A stretch of 64,000 nucleotides of DNA from Methylobacterium tarhaniae (GCF_001043955.1 NZ_LABZ01000013.1:1-64000); one strand, 5' to 3'. Positions 49,744 through 59,788 are shown, counted from the first letter of the stretch. Numbers and translations: made by a program. The notes: generated by a model not told the origin, from the sequence alone.

Positions 49744-52673
49744 CACGCGATATCCCGTTCTGCGGCCCGCTCGGCCTCGGCCTCCGCGACCCGGGTCCGG
49801 CGCACGGATTGGTGCGCGAGGGCGACGAGCATCAGGGCGCTCGCGCCCACCACCAGGATCATGATGCCGAGATCGAACACGAGCGCGCTCGCGACCGGGA
49901 CCTTGCCGAGGAGCGGGGGGTGCCAATAGGCGAAATAGGCCGTGAGGAACGGCCGCCCGGCCAGCCAGGAACCCGCGCCGGCCAGGACCGCGACGAGCAG
50001 GCCGAGGCCGATCCAGGCGATCGGCTGGATGCGCAGGCGCTCCTCGACCCAGGCCGCACCCCAGGCCATGTACTGGAGCATGAAGGCGACGGTGAGGGCG
50101 ATGCCGGCCGCGAAGCCGCCGCCGGGCAGGTCGTGCCCGCGCAGGAACAGATGCAGGGCGAGCAGGACGATGAACGGGAACAGCCAGGTCGTCACCAGGC
50201 GCGGCACCAGCAGCGCGTCGGCGGCGGTATGGCCCGGCTCGCGCCCCTCGCGGCCGCGGTCGTCGGCATCGTGGCGCCGCTGCTGGGCCGGCCGCTCCAG
50301 GGTGTCGGGGGCGGGGCGGAAGCGGCGCAGCAGCGCGAACACCGTCAGCCCGACGATGCCGAGCACGCAGATCTCGCCCAGGGTGTCGAAGGCGCGGAAA
50401 TCGACCAGCAGCACGTTGACGACGTTGCGCCCGCCGGCCTGGGGATAGGCCTCCTCCACGAACCATCGGCCGATCCCGTCGACGGCCGGCCGGGTCATCA
50501 CCGCGTAGGCGAGGCCGGCGAGGCTTGCGCCCGCCACCACCGCGACGACGAGGTCGACGATGCGCCGCCGCCGCGCCCGGGCCCGCTCGGAGGCGGGAGC
50601 CGGGATCGCCGCGTCGCGCTTCGGCAGCCAGCGCAGGCCGAGCAGCAGCATCACCGAGGTGACGATCTCGACCAGGATCTGCGTGACCGCGAGGTCGGGC
50701 GCGGAGAGCCACAGGAAGGTGAGGCTGCTGACGAGGCCCGCCCCGCCGACGAGGATCACCGCCGACAGGCGGTGGTATTTCGCGCGCTCCGCCGCGCCGA
50801 CCGCGCAGGCGGCGCCCACCAGCCACATCAGGGCGAAGGCCGGGTCGAACGCCGTCGACCGGCCCGGGGCCAGCAGGTCGAGCCCCCGCACGACCCCCGT
50901 CGCCGTCGCTGCCACCAGGGCCGCGAGGAACAGGATGCGCAATTGCGGTTGCAGGCGCTCCGTGCCGAGCCGGGCCTCCAGTGCCCGGGCCCCCTTCACG
51001 AGGCCGGTCATCCCGCGCTCGAACAGCCACCCGCCGTCGAGCCGGTGCATCAGCCAGGGACCGCCGCGGGGATTGGTGTCGATGCGCCGCCCGAACACCC
51101 CGTAGAGCGCGACGCCGCCGGCGAGCGCCAGGACACTCATGGCGAGCGGTGCGTTGAAGCCGTGCCAGATCGCGAGGTCGTAATCCGGCGTCCGGTCGCC
51201 GAGGACGGCCCGCGCCGCGCCCGCCAGCGCCGGCCCGATCGTGAGGTTCGGCACGAGGCCGATCGCCACGCAAGCCAGCACCAAAGCCTCGATCGGGATG
51301 CGCATCCAGCGCACGGGCTCGTGCGGGGCGTGCGGCAGGTCGTGGGGCGGCGGGCCGAAGAAGGTCTGGCGGATGAAGCGCAGGGAGTAGAGCACCGTGA
51401 AGGCGCTCGCGAGCGTCGCCAGCACCGGCAGGGCGAGGTTCAGCCAGTGGTCGCCGGTATTGTCCACGGCCTCCGCCAGGAACATCTCCTTCGACAGGAA
51501 GCCGTTGAGCAGCGGCACGCCGGCCATCGCCGCGGCGGCGACCATCGCGAGCGTGCCGGTATACGGCATGGCGCGCCACAACCCGCTGAGGCGGCGCATG
51601 TCCCGCGTCCCGGTCTCATGGTCGATGATGCCGGCGGCCATGAACAGCGAAGCCTTGAAGGTCGCGTGGTTCACCGTGTGGAAGATCGCCGCCACGACGG
51701 CCAGCGGCGAGTTCAGGCCGAGCAGAAGGGTGATCAGCCCGAGATGGCTGATGGTCGAGTAGGCGAGCAGGCCCTTCAGGTCGTGCTGGAAGATCGCGCT
51801 CCAGGACCCGACCAGCATCGTCGCCATGCCGGCCGTGCCGACGATCCAGTACCAGCTCTCGGTCCCCGCCAGGACCGGCCAGAGCCGGATCATCAGGAAG
51901 ATGCCGGCCTTCACCATCGTGGCCGAGTGCAGGTAGGCGCTGATCGGCGTCGGCGCCGCCATCGCCCGCGGCAGCCAGATGTGGAACGGCAGCTGCGCCG
52001 ACTTGGTGAGCGCCCCGGCCAGGATCAGGACCAGGGCCGGCAGGTAGAGCGGGCTCTCGCGGATCGCCGGGCCGGAGGCGAGGACCGCATCGAGCTCGTA
52101 GCTGCCGGCGATGCGCCCGATCAGGACCGCGCCGACGAGGAGGCAGAGGCCGCCGGCCGCCGTGATGGTCAGCGCCATCCGGGCCCCGTCCCGGGCCGAG
52201 GCGTTGTCGGACCAGTAGCCGATCAGCAGGAACGACACGACGCTGGTCAACTCCCAGAAGACGACCAGCTGGATCAGGTTGCCGGAGAGCACGATGCCGA
52301 GCATCGCGCCGACGAAGGCGAGGAGGTAGCAGAACAGGCGCGGGACCGGATCCGCCGCCGCCATGTAGTAGCGGGCGTAGAGCACGACGAGCGCGCCGAT
52401 GCCGAGGACCAGGATCGCGAAGATCCAGGCCAGGCCGTCGAGGCGCAGGACGAGGCGCACGCCCAGGGAGGGCAGCCAGTCGACGGCCCAGACCACGGGA
52501 GCGGAACCGGCGGCGAGGGGATAGAGCCCCCCGATGCAGGCGAGGCTCGTCACCGTGACGAGGCCGGCCACCCCGGCGGCGGCGTTGCGCGCATGGCCAG
52601 GCAGGCAGAGCGCGACGACGCTGCCGAGGAAGGGCAGGATCGCCGCGAGGGCGAGGAGCAGGTGAGGCGGCAT
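49743..52673 (-). CDS. mrpA: Na+/H+ antiporter fused subunits A and B (MrpAB/PhaAB)
   Basis: 976-aa membrane protein. The N-terminal ~520 residues are NuoL-like, with VVFWELTSVVSFLLIGYWSD, the ion-path Lys in LTKSAQLPFHIWLPRAMAAP and SATMVKAGIFLMIRLWP. The C-terminal ~300 residues hold the MrpA tail (AVTQILVEIVTSVMLLLGLR, NVVNVLLVDFRAFDTLGEIC) and an MrpB-like domain (GHDLPGGGFAAGIALTVAFM). A+B fusion is the group 2 arrangement of Rhizobiales Pha systems. First gene of the operon; the antiporter exports Na+ or K+ and helps with pH and salt stress. Confidence 0.95.
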   Translation of the reverse strand: MPPHLLLALAAILPFLGSVVALCLPGHARNAAAGVAGLVTVTSLACIGGLYPLAAGSAPVVWAVDWLPSLGVRLVLRLDGLAWIFAILVLGIGALVVLYARYYMAAADPVPRLFCYLLAFVGAMLGIVLSGNLIQLVVFWELTSVVSFLLIGYWSDNASARDGARMALTITAAGGLCLLVGAVLIGRIAGSYELDAVLASGPAIRESPLYLPALVLILAGALTKSAQLPFHIWLPRAMAAPTPISAYLHSATMVKAGIFLMIRLWPVLAGTESWYWIVGTAGMATMLVGSWSAIFQHDLKGLLAYSTISHLGLITLLLGLNSPLAVVAAIFHTVNHATFKASLFMAAGIIDHETGTRDMRRLSGLWRAMPYTGTLAMVAAAAMAGVPLLNGFLSKEMFLAEAVDNTGDHWLNLALPVLATLASAFTVLYSLRFIRQTFFGPPPHDLPHAPHEPVRWMRIPIEALVLACVAIGLVPNLTIGPALAGAARAVLGDRTPDYDLAIWHGFNAPLAMSVLALAGGVALYGVFGRRIDTNPRGGPWLMHRLDGGWLFERGMTGLVKGARALEARLGTERLQPQLRILFLAALVAATATGVVRGLDLLAPGRSTAFDPAFALMWLVGAACAVGAAERAKYHRLSAVILVGGAGLVSSLTFLWLSAPDLAVTQILVEIVTSVMLLLGLRWLPKRDAAIPAPASERARARRRRIVDLVVAVVAGASLAGLAYAVMTRPAVDGIGRWFVEEAYPQAGGRNVVNVLLVDFRAFDTLGEICVLGIVGLTVFALLRRFRPAPDTLERPAQQRRHDADDRGREGREPGHTAADALLVPRLVTTWLFPFIVLLALHLFLRGHDLPGGGFAAGIALTVAFMLQYMAWGAAWVEERLRIQPIAWIGLGLLVAVLAGAGSWLAGRPFLTAYFAYWHPPLLGKVPVASALVFDLGIMILVVGASALMLVALAHQSVRRTRVAEAEAERAAERDIA

Positions 52674-52975
52674 CAGGACAGGAGCATCGCGTCAGGGGCC
52701 ATCGAGACCGAAGGCTCGGACCGGTTGGCGGAGACAGGTCGCACCGTCGCCGGGTGCCCTCGCTCCGCGTCGAACACGACGTCGATTCGGGCCGGAGCGA
52801 CGCACCGCTCGGACTGTGCACGTCAGGTCAAGGTAGGCCCGGCGGGCGGGGTGGCAAGGGAATCGACGCAAGTCCGGCGGGCGGCCGGGCTGCCCGGACA
52901 CCTTCATCCGCCCCGATCGGACGGGCGCAGCCGCGCGCTGCCGCCGGGTGAGCCGGCGCGGTCAGCGGGCGGCGT
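52674..52975. other. Intergenic region upstream of the Mrp operon
   Basis: 302 bp, no gene seen. It must contain the Mrp operon promoter on the minus strand and the 3' flank of the DUF1349 gene. The ribosome site before mrpA is weak. Confidence 0.5.
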
Positions 52976-53554
52976 TCACGAGAGATCGTGCAGGGCCTTG
53001 CCCGCGGGCGCGCCGACCGAGAAATCGGAGAAATCGACGCTCAGGCCGGCGCGCTCCGGCGTGCAGCACATCGGACCGACGCTGTAGGAGGCGGCCCTCG
53101 GGAACGGGCACAGTCGCATCAGCGGCCAATGCGTACCGTCGGAGGATACCTGCAAGCGTAGCACGCCGGAAACGACGGTCGCCCGCAGCCAGAAATCCCC
53201 GGCGTCATGACCGTAGGGTGCGGTCGCCCAGTCGGATCGGCCGAGTGTCAGCACGCTGCTGATCATCGGGACACCGTCCGACAGCTCGATTCCCGCCTTG
53301 ACCCACTCGCTCGAAGAGACCCGCACCATCAATCCGGCTTGATCGTACAAGTCCCGGTACCGGGCGCGGACCCGCACCTGTGCGGTGAAATCGCCGGCGG
53401 CGCGCACGGCGAAGAAGTGGCCCGTGTCTCGCGTGAAGCCGTAATGGGTTTCGCGCCAGAAATCCGTCGCCTCGTCCGTGACGACGTGGAGCCGGTCGCC
53501 AGCCATCCGCCAGCTGGCAGGTTCGTTGAGCCAGGTGCCGTCTTCGAAGCCCAT
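52976..53554 (-). CDS. DUF1349 family protein
   Basis: 192 aa, single concanavalin-like jelly-roll domain. The conserved ATDFWRETHYGFTRDTGHFF, YDQAGLMVRVSSSEWVKAGI and HWPLMRLCPFP segments fit DUF1349, a family named in yeast as regulator of enolase 1 but without a firm bacterial function; carbohydrate binding is often guessed. No signal peptide. ATG 53554 with GAGGCGGGA upstream. Divergent from the glutathione transferase gene. Confidence 0.87.
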   Translation of the reverse strand: MGFEDGTWLNEPASWRMAGDRLHVVTDEATDFWRETHYGFTRDTGHFFAVRAAGDFTAQVRVRARYRDLYDQAGLMVRVSSSEWVKAGIELSDGVPMISSVLTLGRSDWATAPYGHDAGDFWLRATVVSGVLRLQVSSDGTHWPLMRLCPFPRAASYSVGPMCCTPERAGLSVDFSDFSVGAPAGKALHDLS

Positions 53555-53856
53555 CGTCCCGCCTCGCCGTGCCGCCCGTGCGATCCCTGCGCGTGAGCGG
53601 CCGGCAGCATCGAGCTTTCCGGCCGTTTGGCAAGGGCGGACGGAAGAGGTGGACGGAAGGGGAGGGGAGGCGGACCGGGCGGTGCCGGAGCGCACCGACG
53701 GGATGGGGACGAAGAGCCCCGCCGCCATCGCGGGTCCGGCATGCCCTCGCCTCGCGCCGGCATCCGTGCTCAAACTCGGCCCGCCCCGATCGCGGGGCAA
53801 TCCTGTCCTATGGCCATCGACGCAACCGTATCAGCGATCGATCCCGGAGAGCGCTC
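53555..53856. other. Divergent intergenic region, DUF1349 gene and glutathione transferase
   Basis: 302 bp, no gene seen; it should carry both promoters. No obvious operator. Confidence 0.45.
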
Positions 53857-54735
53857 ATGAGCGATCCAGCCGACTACGTCCCGCCCAAGATCTGGACCTG
53901 GGACAAGGCGAGCGGCGGCCGTTTCGCCAACATCAACCGCCCGGTCGCGGGGGCGACGCACGAGAAGGCGCTGCCCGTCGGCCGCCATCCGCTCCAGCTC
54001 TACTCGCTCGGCACGCCGAACGGGCAGAAGGTCACGATCCTGCTGGAGGAGCTGCTCGCGCTCGGCCATGCGGGTGCCGAGTACGATGCGTGGCTCATCC
54101 GCATCGGCGACGGCGACCAGTTCGGCTCGGGCTTCGTCGAGGCCAACCCGAACTCGAAGATTCCGGCGCTCGTGGACCGCAGCGGTCCGGCGCCGATCCG
54201 CGTCTTCGAGTCGGGCGCCATCCTGACCTACCTCGCCGAGAAGTTCGGCGCCTTCCTGCCGACCGAGCCGGCCGCGCGCGCCGAGACGCTGTCCTGGCTG
54301 TTCTGGCAGATGGGCTCGGCGCCGTTCGTGGGCGGCGGCTTCGGCCACTTCTACGCCTATGCGCCGACGAAGTTCGAGTACCCGATCAACCGCTACGCCA
54401 TGGAGGCGAAGCGGCAGCTCGACGTGCTCGACCGGCGCCTGGCCGACAATGAATTCGTGGCGGGCGACACCTACACGATCGCCGACATGGCGATCTGGCC
54501 CTGGTATGGCGGCCTGGTGAAGGGCTGGCTGTACGAGGCCGCCGAGTTCCTGGCGGTCGAGGATTACCGCCACGTCGTGCGCTGGGCCGACCAGATCCTC
54601 GCGCGACCGGCGGTGCAGCGCGGACGCAAGGTGAACCGCCTCACCGGCGAGCCGGCCGACCAGCTCCACGAGCGCCACGACGCGAGCGACTTCGACACGA
54701 GGACGCAGGACAAGCTCGCCGGACAGCCGGCCTGA
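53857..54735 (+). CDS. yghU: Glutathione transferase, YghU-type disulfide-bond oxidoreductase
   Basis: 292 aa. The thioredoxin-like half has the typical LYSLGTPNGQKVTILLEELL and NPNSKIPALVD (cis-Pro glutathione contact), then an all-helical domain including FGHFYAYAPTKFEYPINRY. This Nu-class family binds two glutathiones and reduces disulfides or peroxides rather than conjugating. ATG 53857 after CGGAGA. Single-gene unit. Confidence 0.92.
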   Translation: MSDPADYVPPKIWTWDKASGGRFANINRPVAGATHEKALPVGRHPLQLYSLGTPNGQKVTILLEELLALGHAGAEYDAWLIRIGDGDQFGSGFVEANPNSKIPALVDRSGPAPIRVFESGAILTYLAEKFGAFLPTEPAARAETLSWLFWQMGSAPFVGGGFGHFYAYAPTKFEYPINRYAMEAKRQLDVLDRRLADNEFVAGDTYTIADMAIWPWYGGLVKGWLYEAAEFLAVEDYRHVVRWADQILARPAVQRGRKVNRLTGEPADQLHERHDASDFDTRTQDKLAGQPA

Positions 54736-54894
54736 CGCGTCACGCCGGCCTTACGTCCGGCGCAGGTCGCCGAGACTCGCCGCGCGGGGGGCCTGCCCGG
54801 ATCGGGAGAGGCCGGCCGGGCTCCTATCGGGGCGAGACGGGGGCCCTCGCGCGGAAGGCGGCACGGACCATGAGGGAAGCGGCCCGCACTCCCC

Positions 54895-56073
54895 TCATCG
54901 CCCGTCCGGCGCGGCCGCCAGGTCCTCGCGGATCTCGCGGTCTGCGCCGCCGAGGGAGGGCGGCATGCGCCGCACCGGCAGGCGCCGGCCGTCGAGCCGG
55001 TAGGGTGGGGCGAGGACGTGAGCCTGCGCGATCGCCTCGCCGCCCTGGGGCAGGAGAAGGCCGGCCCGCCGCGTCCGCTCCGAGGTCAGCGCCTCGTGCA
55101 GCCCCAGCACCTCGCCGCAGGGAATGCCGGCGGCGGTGAGGCGGGCGAGGAGGTCGGCCCGGCGGCGCTTGCCCAGTTCCGCCTCCATGATCGGCACGAA
55201 CAGGGCCCGGTTCTTCGAGCGGTCGAGATTCGTCGCGAAAAGCGGGTCGGTGACGAGGTCGGGCCGCTCCAGCACCTGCTCGCAGAAGCGGCGGTACTGC
55301 GCGTTGTTGCCGACGGTGAGGACGATCGGCCCATCGCCGGTTTCGAACACGCCGTAGGGCACGATGGAGGGATGCGCGTTGCCGTAGCGGTCCGAGTCGG
55401 AGCCCTTCACCATCGTCTCCAGGCCGTAATAGGACGTCATGGCCAGTCCGCAATCATACAGGGCGAGTTCCACCAGGCGGCCCCGCCCGGTCCGCTCGCG
55501 CTGGAACAGGGCGGCGAGCACGGCTTGCGCGGCGTATTGCCCGGTGAAGAGATCGACCGCCGCGAGGCCGAACTTGAGGGGAGGGCGCCCGGCCTCGCCG
55601 TTGAGCGACATCAGCCCGGCCTCGCCCTGCACCACTAGGTCGTAGCCCGGCCGCGTGGCCTCCGGCCCGTCCGAGGCGTAGCCCGAGACCGAGCAGTAGA
55701 TCAGCCGCGTGTTCTCCGCCGAGAGCGCTGCGTAGCCGAGGCCGAGCCGGTCGGCGCCGCCGGTCTTGAAGTTCTGCACCACGACATCGGCCTGCCGGGC
55801 CAGGTTCCGCACCAGGGCGAGGCCCTGCGGATCGGCGAGGTCGATGCCGATCGAGCGCTTGTTGCGGTTCACGCTGTCGAAGTACGAGGTGTTGGTCGCG
55901 CCGGTCTTCAGGCCCCAGTCGCGGGTGTCGTCACCGCGCTCGGGATGCTCGACCTTGATCACGTCGGCGCCGAGATCGCCCAAAACCTGGGCGCACCAGG
56001 GTCCGGCGAGCACCCGCGACAGGTCGAGGACGCGGATGCCGGCGAGCGGCAGGTCGTCGGGGTCGAACAGCAT
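54895..56073 (-). CDS. CaiB/BaiF (class III) CoA-transferase
   Basis: 392 aa. Family hallmarks: GIRVLDLSRVLAGPWCAQVL at the start, DLGADVIKVEHPERGDDTRD, NRNKRSIGIDL, and the catalytic Asp145 in GYDLVVQGEAGLM, which forms the acyl-aspartyl intermediate. It transfers CoA between organic acids. ATG 56073 preferred over GTG 56076; GAGGAGA upstream. It follows the orphan TRAP binding protein on the same strand, so it may activate the imported acid; inferred. Confidence 0.93.
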   Translation of the reverse strand: MLFDPDDLPLAGIRVLDLSRVLAGPWCAQVLGDLGADVIKVEHPERGDDTRDWGLKTGATNTSYFDSVNRNKRSIGIDLADPQGLALVRNLARQADVVVQNFKTGGADRLGLGYAALSAENTRLIYCSVSGYASDGPEATRPGYDLVVQGEAGLMSLNGEAGRPPLKFGLAAVDLFTGQYAAQAVLAALFQRERTGRGRLVELALYDCGLAMTSYYGLETMVKGSDSDRYGNAHPSIVPYGVFETGDGPIVLTVGNNAQYRRFCEQVLERPDLVTDPLFATNLDRSKNRALFVPIMEAELGKRRRADLLARLTAAGIPCGEVLGLHEALTSERTRRAGLLLPQGGEAIAQAHVLAPPYRLDGRRLPVRRMPPSLGGADREIREDLAAAPDGR

Positions 56074-56273
56074 CACATCTCTCCTCGATCGGGCGTCGAT
56101 GAGCCGCGCTCATCGCGGCCGGCATGTGGGACGGGGCCGTCTCGGGCGACCGCAGGACCGTACCGGTTCCGCACCGGGACGCGCGGCGACAGGAAGGCGT
56201 CGGACCGAAGCACTTGCGCGCCTGGCCCGATCGCCCGCGGCTCCCGATGCGGTCATGGCGCGAAGGACCGGCC

Positions 56274-57299
56274 TCAGCCGAGCTTGCCGGCCGCGGCCTC
56301 GAGCAGGCCCATCGCCTCGTCGCCGAACTTCTTGCGCCATTCCGCGTAGAACCCGCTCTTGCGCAACTCGTCCTTGAAGGGGGCGGTCTCGACGTCGTTG
56401 AAGGCGAGGCCCTTGCCCACCAGCTCCTCGCGCAGGGACGCGTTGAGCCGCGCCACGTCCTTGCGCTCGTCCAGGCAGGCGGCGTCGACGTTCCGGGCGA
56501 AGACGTCCTTCAGGTCGGCTGGCAGCTGGTTCCAGGCGCGGCGGTTGATCAGGAACCACCAGCCGTCCCACATGTGGTTCGTCACCGAGCAGTATTTCTG
56601 CACCTCGTAGATCTTGGCCGTGTTGATGATGACCGGCGGATTTTCCTGCCCGTCGACCACCTTGGTCTGCAGCGAGGAATACACTTCGGCGAAGTTGAGG
56701 CTGGTCGGAGCGGCGCCGAGGGAACGGAACAGCGAGGTCCAGAGCGCGCTCACCGGCACCCGGATCTTGAGACCCTGGAGGTCCTTCGGTTCCTTGATCG
56801 GCCGCACGCTGTTGGTGATCTGCCGGAAGCCGTTATCCCAGATCTTCTCCATGACGACGAAGCCGGCCTTCTCGATCTGGCCACGCAGGTGCTGGCCGAG
56901 GGGCCCGTCCATGCCGCGCCAGACCGCGTCGTAATCCGGGAAGGCGAAACCGAGGCCGTAGATCGACGAGGTCGGGATGATCGTCGAGAGCACGTTGACG
57001 CCCGAGAGGGCGAAGCATTCCAGTGCGCCGGAGCGCAGCTGCGAGAGCATGTCGCTCTGGCCGCCGAGCTGGTTGTTGGAGAAGATCTGAAGATCGACGC
57101 GCCCATCGGTCTGCGCGCGGATGGCGTCCGCGGCCTTGCGGGCGTGGATGTTGATCGGATGGGTATCGGGCACGTCGGTGCCGAGCTTGAAGACGAACTC
57201 GGCCGCCCGGGCATGGCGCAGCGGAAAGGCCGACCCGACGAGACCGGCGCTGAGCGTACCGGCGACCACGGCGCGGCGCGAAAGGGGGGCGCTCGACAT
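56274..57299 (-). CDS. TRAP transporter solute-binding protein (DctP family), second orphan
   Basis: 341 aa. Twin-arginine-like signal LSRRAVVAGTLSAGLVGSAF with cleavage near ARA. Mature features FKLGTDVPDTHPINIHARKA, LKIRVPVSALWTSL (substrate Arg) and VVDGQENPPVI. ATG 57299 follows AGGAGG. Again no DctQ/DctM is nearby; a CoA-transferase lies 200 bp downstream on the same strand. About one third identical by eye to the other orphan, so they bind different ligands. Confidence 0.92.
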   Translation of the reverse strand: MSSAPLSRRAVVAGTLSAGLVGSAFPLRHARAAEFVFKLGTDVPDTHPINIHARKAADAIRAQTDGRVDLQIFSNNQLGGQSDMLSQLRSGALECFALSGVNVLSTIIPTSSIYGLGFAFPDYDAVWRGMDGPLGQHLRGQIEKAGFVVMEKIWDNGFRQITNSVRPIKEPKDLQGLKIRVPVSALWTSLFRSLGAAPTSLNFAEVYSSLQTKVVDGQENPPVIINTAKIYEVQKYCSVTNHMWDGWWFLINRRAWNQLPADLKDVFARNVDAACLDERKDVARLNASLREELVGKGLAFNDVETAPFKDELRKSGFYAEWRKKFGDEAMGLLEAAAGKLG

Positions 57300-57706
57300 C
57301 GTTCCTCCTGAGACTTTTATGGTTGGCGGCCGACGCCGCTGGATGGCGTTTTCGGTATGCTGCGGCGTTCGGAGTTCGTGTCCCGTGTTGATTGCCGCGC
57401 TTCGGAGTAGAGCACATTTTCTCTCCCCGGTGCCCAGGGCGATCGCATAGGGGCCCTGCCTGCCCGGCGGTTGCGGAGGCCGGCCTGCGGCGATGCCCGT
57501 CCAGGCTCGAACGGCCGGTCGTGGCGGGCGGTGGTCTCGATCGACCTCTCGGTGATCGCGCCGAGTTGATGCCGGGACTCGCCGAGCGCGATGGTACGCC
57601 CGTCCCGAGCGGGCGGCGTGGGGGAGGGGACGAGGCCACGTGCAACTCCTCGCGGATCGTGCATAGGGGATCGCGTCGTGCATCGGCGGGAGCAACGCGC
57701 AGTTCT
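57300..57706. other. Divergent intergenic region, TRAP binding protein and FAD monooxygenase
   Basis: 407 bp, no gene. It should contain both promoters; several T-rich stretches lie at 57310-57420. Confidence 0.5.
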
Positions 57707-58840
57707 ATGACCACCGACCATGTCGATCGCGTCCTCGTCGCCGGCGGCGGCATCGCCGGCCTCGCGGTCCGGCGGGCCCTGCACCGGCGCGGCCTACCCT
57801 CCCTCACGCTGGAGCGGCGCGGGGACCCGGCGGAGGCCGGCCTGGCCATCAACCTGCCCGGCAATGCGGTGCGCGCCCTCGCCCAGCTCGGCCTGCTCGA
57901 TGACCTGCGGGCGGTCGGCACCCGCGTGCGCCGGCGCGAGTATCGGACCGAGCGCGGCCGCCTGCTGTTCGCCGTCGACGAGGAGGCGTTCTGGGGCGTC
58001 GAGACCGGCCCGCATTGCTTGCGCCGCGGCGACCTCATGCGCCTCCTGCAACTCGACCTGCCCGCGGGCGACCTGCGCCTCGGCGCCGGTGTCGTCGCGG
58101 GCCGGCAGACCCCGCAGGGCGTGGAGGTCGATCTCGAGGACGGCACGGTCGAGCGCGGTGGCCTGCTCGTCGGTGCGGACGGCGTGCATTCGCGGGTCCG
58201 GCGCAGCCTGTTCGACGACCGGGCGCCGGGCGCGGCGCTGCTGGCCACGCAGAGCTGGCGGTTCATGGTGCCCAATCCGGGCGTCGAGGCCTGGACGCTG
58301 TGGGCCGGGGCCGGAGCGCTGTTCCTGCTCATCCCCGTCGATCGCGGCGAGGCCTATGGCTGGGTTTCGACGAGCGGCGGCCCCGTCGCGGGTCTCGACC
58401 CGGCCGGGCTGCGGCGCGCCTTCGCCCCCTTCCCCGATCTGGTCCGCGACACCCTCGAGACGGCGCTCGCGAAGCCCGCCTCGATCCATCATTCGCCGCT
58501 GGAGGAGGTCCGCATCCCGTCCTGGAGCCGCGACCGGACGGTCCTCGTCGGCGATGCGGCCCACGCGACCGCCCCGGTCTGGGCTCAAGGGGCCGCGCTC
58601 GCGCTGGAGGACGCGCTGGTCCTCGCCGACCTGCTGGAGGCGGGCCGCGACTGGCGCTCCGTCGGGCCCGACTACGAGCGGCTGCGCCGGCCGCGGGTGG
58701 CGCATGTCCAGGCCATGACCGACCGCCTGTCGCGAACCGCGCGCCTGGCGGGCTGGGCGAGGACCTTGCTGCTCCCGCGGATCGGACCGCGCAGCTACCG
58801 TGCCACCTACGACCCGCTTCGCACGGCGGTGACGAGCTGA
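57707..58840 (+). CDS. FAD-dependent monooxygenase (PHBH fold)
   Basis: 377 aa group A flavoprotein monooxygenase. FAD motif VLVAGGGIAGLAVRRALHRR, the DG motif LLVGADGVHSRVRRSLF, and the GD motif TVLVGDAAHATAPVWAQGAA are complete. These enzymes hydroxylate aromatic compounds with NAD(P)H and O2. ATG 57707, with AG-rich upstream sequence. Substrate unknown. Confidence 0.9.
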   Translation: MTTDHVDRVLVAGGGIAGLAVRRALHRRGLPSLTLERRGDPAEAGLAINLPGNAVRALAQLGLLDDLRAVGTRVRRREYRTERGRLLFAVDEEAFWGVETGPHCLRRGDLMRLLQLDLPAGDLRLGAGVVAGRQTPQGVEVDLEDGTVERGGLLVGADGVHSRVRRSLFDDRAPGAALLATQSWRFMVPNPGVEAWTLWAGAGALFLLIPVDRGEAYGWVSTSGGPVAGLDPAGLRRAFAPFPDLVRDTLETALAKPASIHHSPLEEVRIPSWSRDRTVLVGDAAHATAPVWAQGAALALEDALVLADLLEAGRDWRSVGPDYERLRRPRVAHVQAMTDRLSRTARLAGWARTLLLPRIGPRSYRATYDPLRTAVTS

Positions 58841-59331
58841 GCCCGGCCGCACGGGCCCGCCTCCCGATCCCGGACCGGCCATGCCAGCCGTGGTCGTCCG
58901 TCCCCGATCGCGGCCGGAGCCGGGGCTCAGGAATCCGCGGCGGTGAACGACTGTCGCTGGGACGCCTCGAGTATTTTTGTCCACTTGAAAATTTCGATCT
59001 GCGCGTCAGCAATAATTAAAGATTATATTTATTTCTGATTGCTTGGCTAATCGAAGAGGCAGGCGCATTTCTTCAATAGATTGAGTGGCCTGCCCTCAGG
59101 CGGGCTCGTGCGAAAACGAGTTTTCCAAAGCGGACGATCGCACATGGCGGGAAATGGAATGTCTCGCCAGAGCGATCGACGTGGCGATATCTGCCCGGAC
59201 GGGTGCCACCGCGACGATCGGGAAGGCGGGTGCATCGCCCGTCAACACCATGGCGAGTCTCGCCGAGACGCCGCGCCTGGAACGATCGCTTTCGCCCGCT
59301 CTTTTCTGACGCAAGATGTCTTCGGGAGAGC
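58841..59331. other. Intergenic region with an AT-rich core
   Basis: 491 bp, no convincing gene. The stretch 58965-59060 is strikingly AT-rich for this genome (AATAATTAAAGATTATATTT) and may be a promoter region or a boundary of acquired DNA. Confidence 0.45.
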
Positions 59332-59712
59332 ATGATGGACGACGATCGCGTATGGTCCTTCGAGAAGAGCCTCTGGCTCGGCGATGCGGATCACTATCGG
59401 GAACTCGTCGATGACGAGTGCCTGATGGTGCTGCCGCAGCCGCCTTTCGTGATGAGCGGGAAGCAGGCGATCGAGGCGGTGGCCCATACGCCCCGGTGGT
59501 CCGAGGTCGAGATTGCCCAGGAGCAAGTGTCGCGGCCGCAGGAGGGGCTGATCGTCATCGCCTACCACGCGAAGGCCTCGCGCGGCGAGGAGGCCTACGA
59601 GGCCCATTGCACCTCGGTCTATCGGCGGCTCGCGCACGATGAATGGCGGGTCGTGCAGCACCAGCAGACCCCACCCCTGATGAGCCGCCCCGCCGTGGAC
59701 GCTGCCGGCTGA
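59332..59712 (+). CDS. SnoaL/DUF4440-like small protein (NTF2 fold)
   Basis: 126 aa, cone-shaped NTF2-like fold by pattern: FEKSLWLGDADHYRELVDDE, MSGKQAIEAVAHTPRWSEVE, IVIAYHAKASRGEEAYEAHC, TSVYRRLAHDEWRVVQHQQT. Family members are small enzymes or stress proteins. ATG 59332 (or 59335) follows GGGAGAG. Function unknown. Confidence 0.8.
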   Translation: MMDDDRVWSFEKSLWLGDADHYRELVDDECLMVLPQPPFVMSGKQAIEAVAHTPRWSEVEIAQEQVSRPQEGLIVIAYHAKASRGEEAYEAHCTSVYRRLAHDEWRVVQHQQTPPLMSRPAVDAAG

Positions 59713-59788
59713 GGTCGGCGGCGCATCGCGCGGGAGCGACGCCTCAGCGACGCGGCGGGCCATGAGGCGCCGCCGCGTCGCCGCACGA

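Noticed and set aside
49809-53087. A 1,092-residue plus-strand open frame opposite mrpA
   Set aside because: Composition is His/Arg/Gln/Glu-rich as expected for the complement of a hydrophobic membrane protein; it has no recognisable fold.
54743-54762. CGCCGG/CCGGCG hairpin after the glutathione transferase gene
   Set aside because: Only 6 bp of stem and 8 nt of loop in very GC-rich DNA; it is expected by chance and has no U-run.
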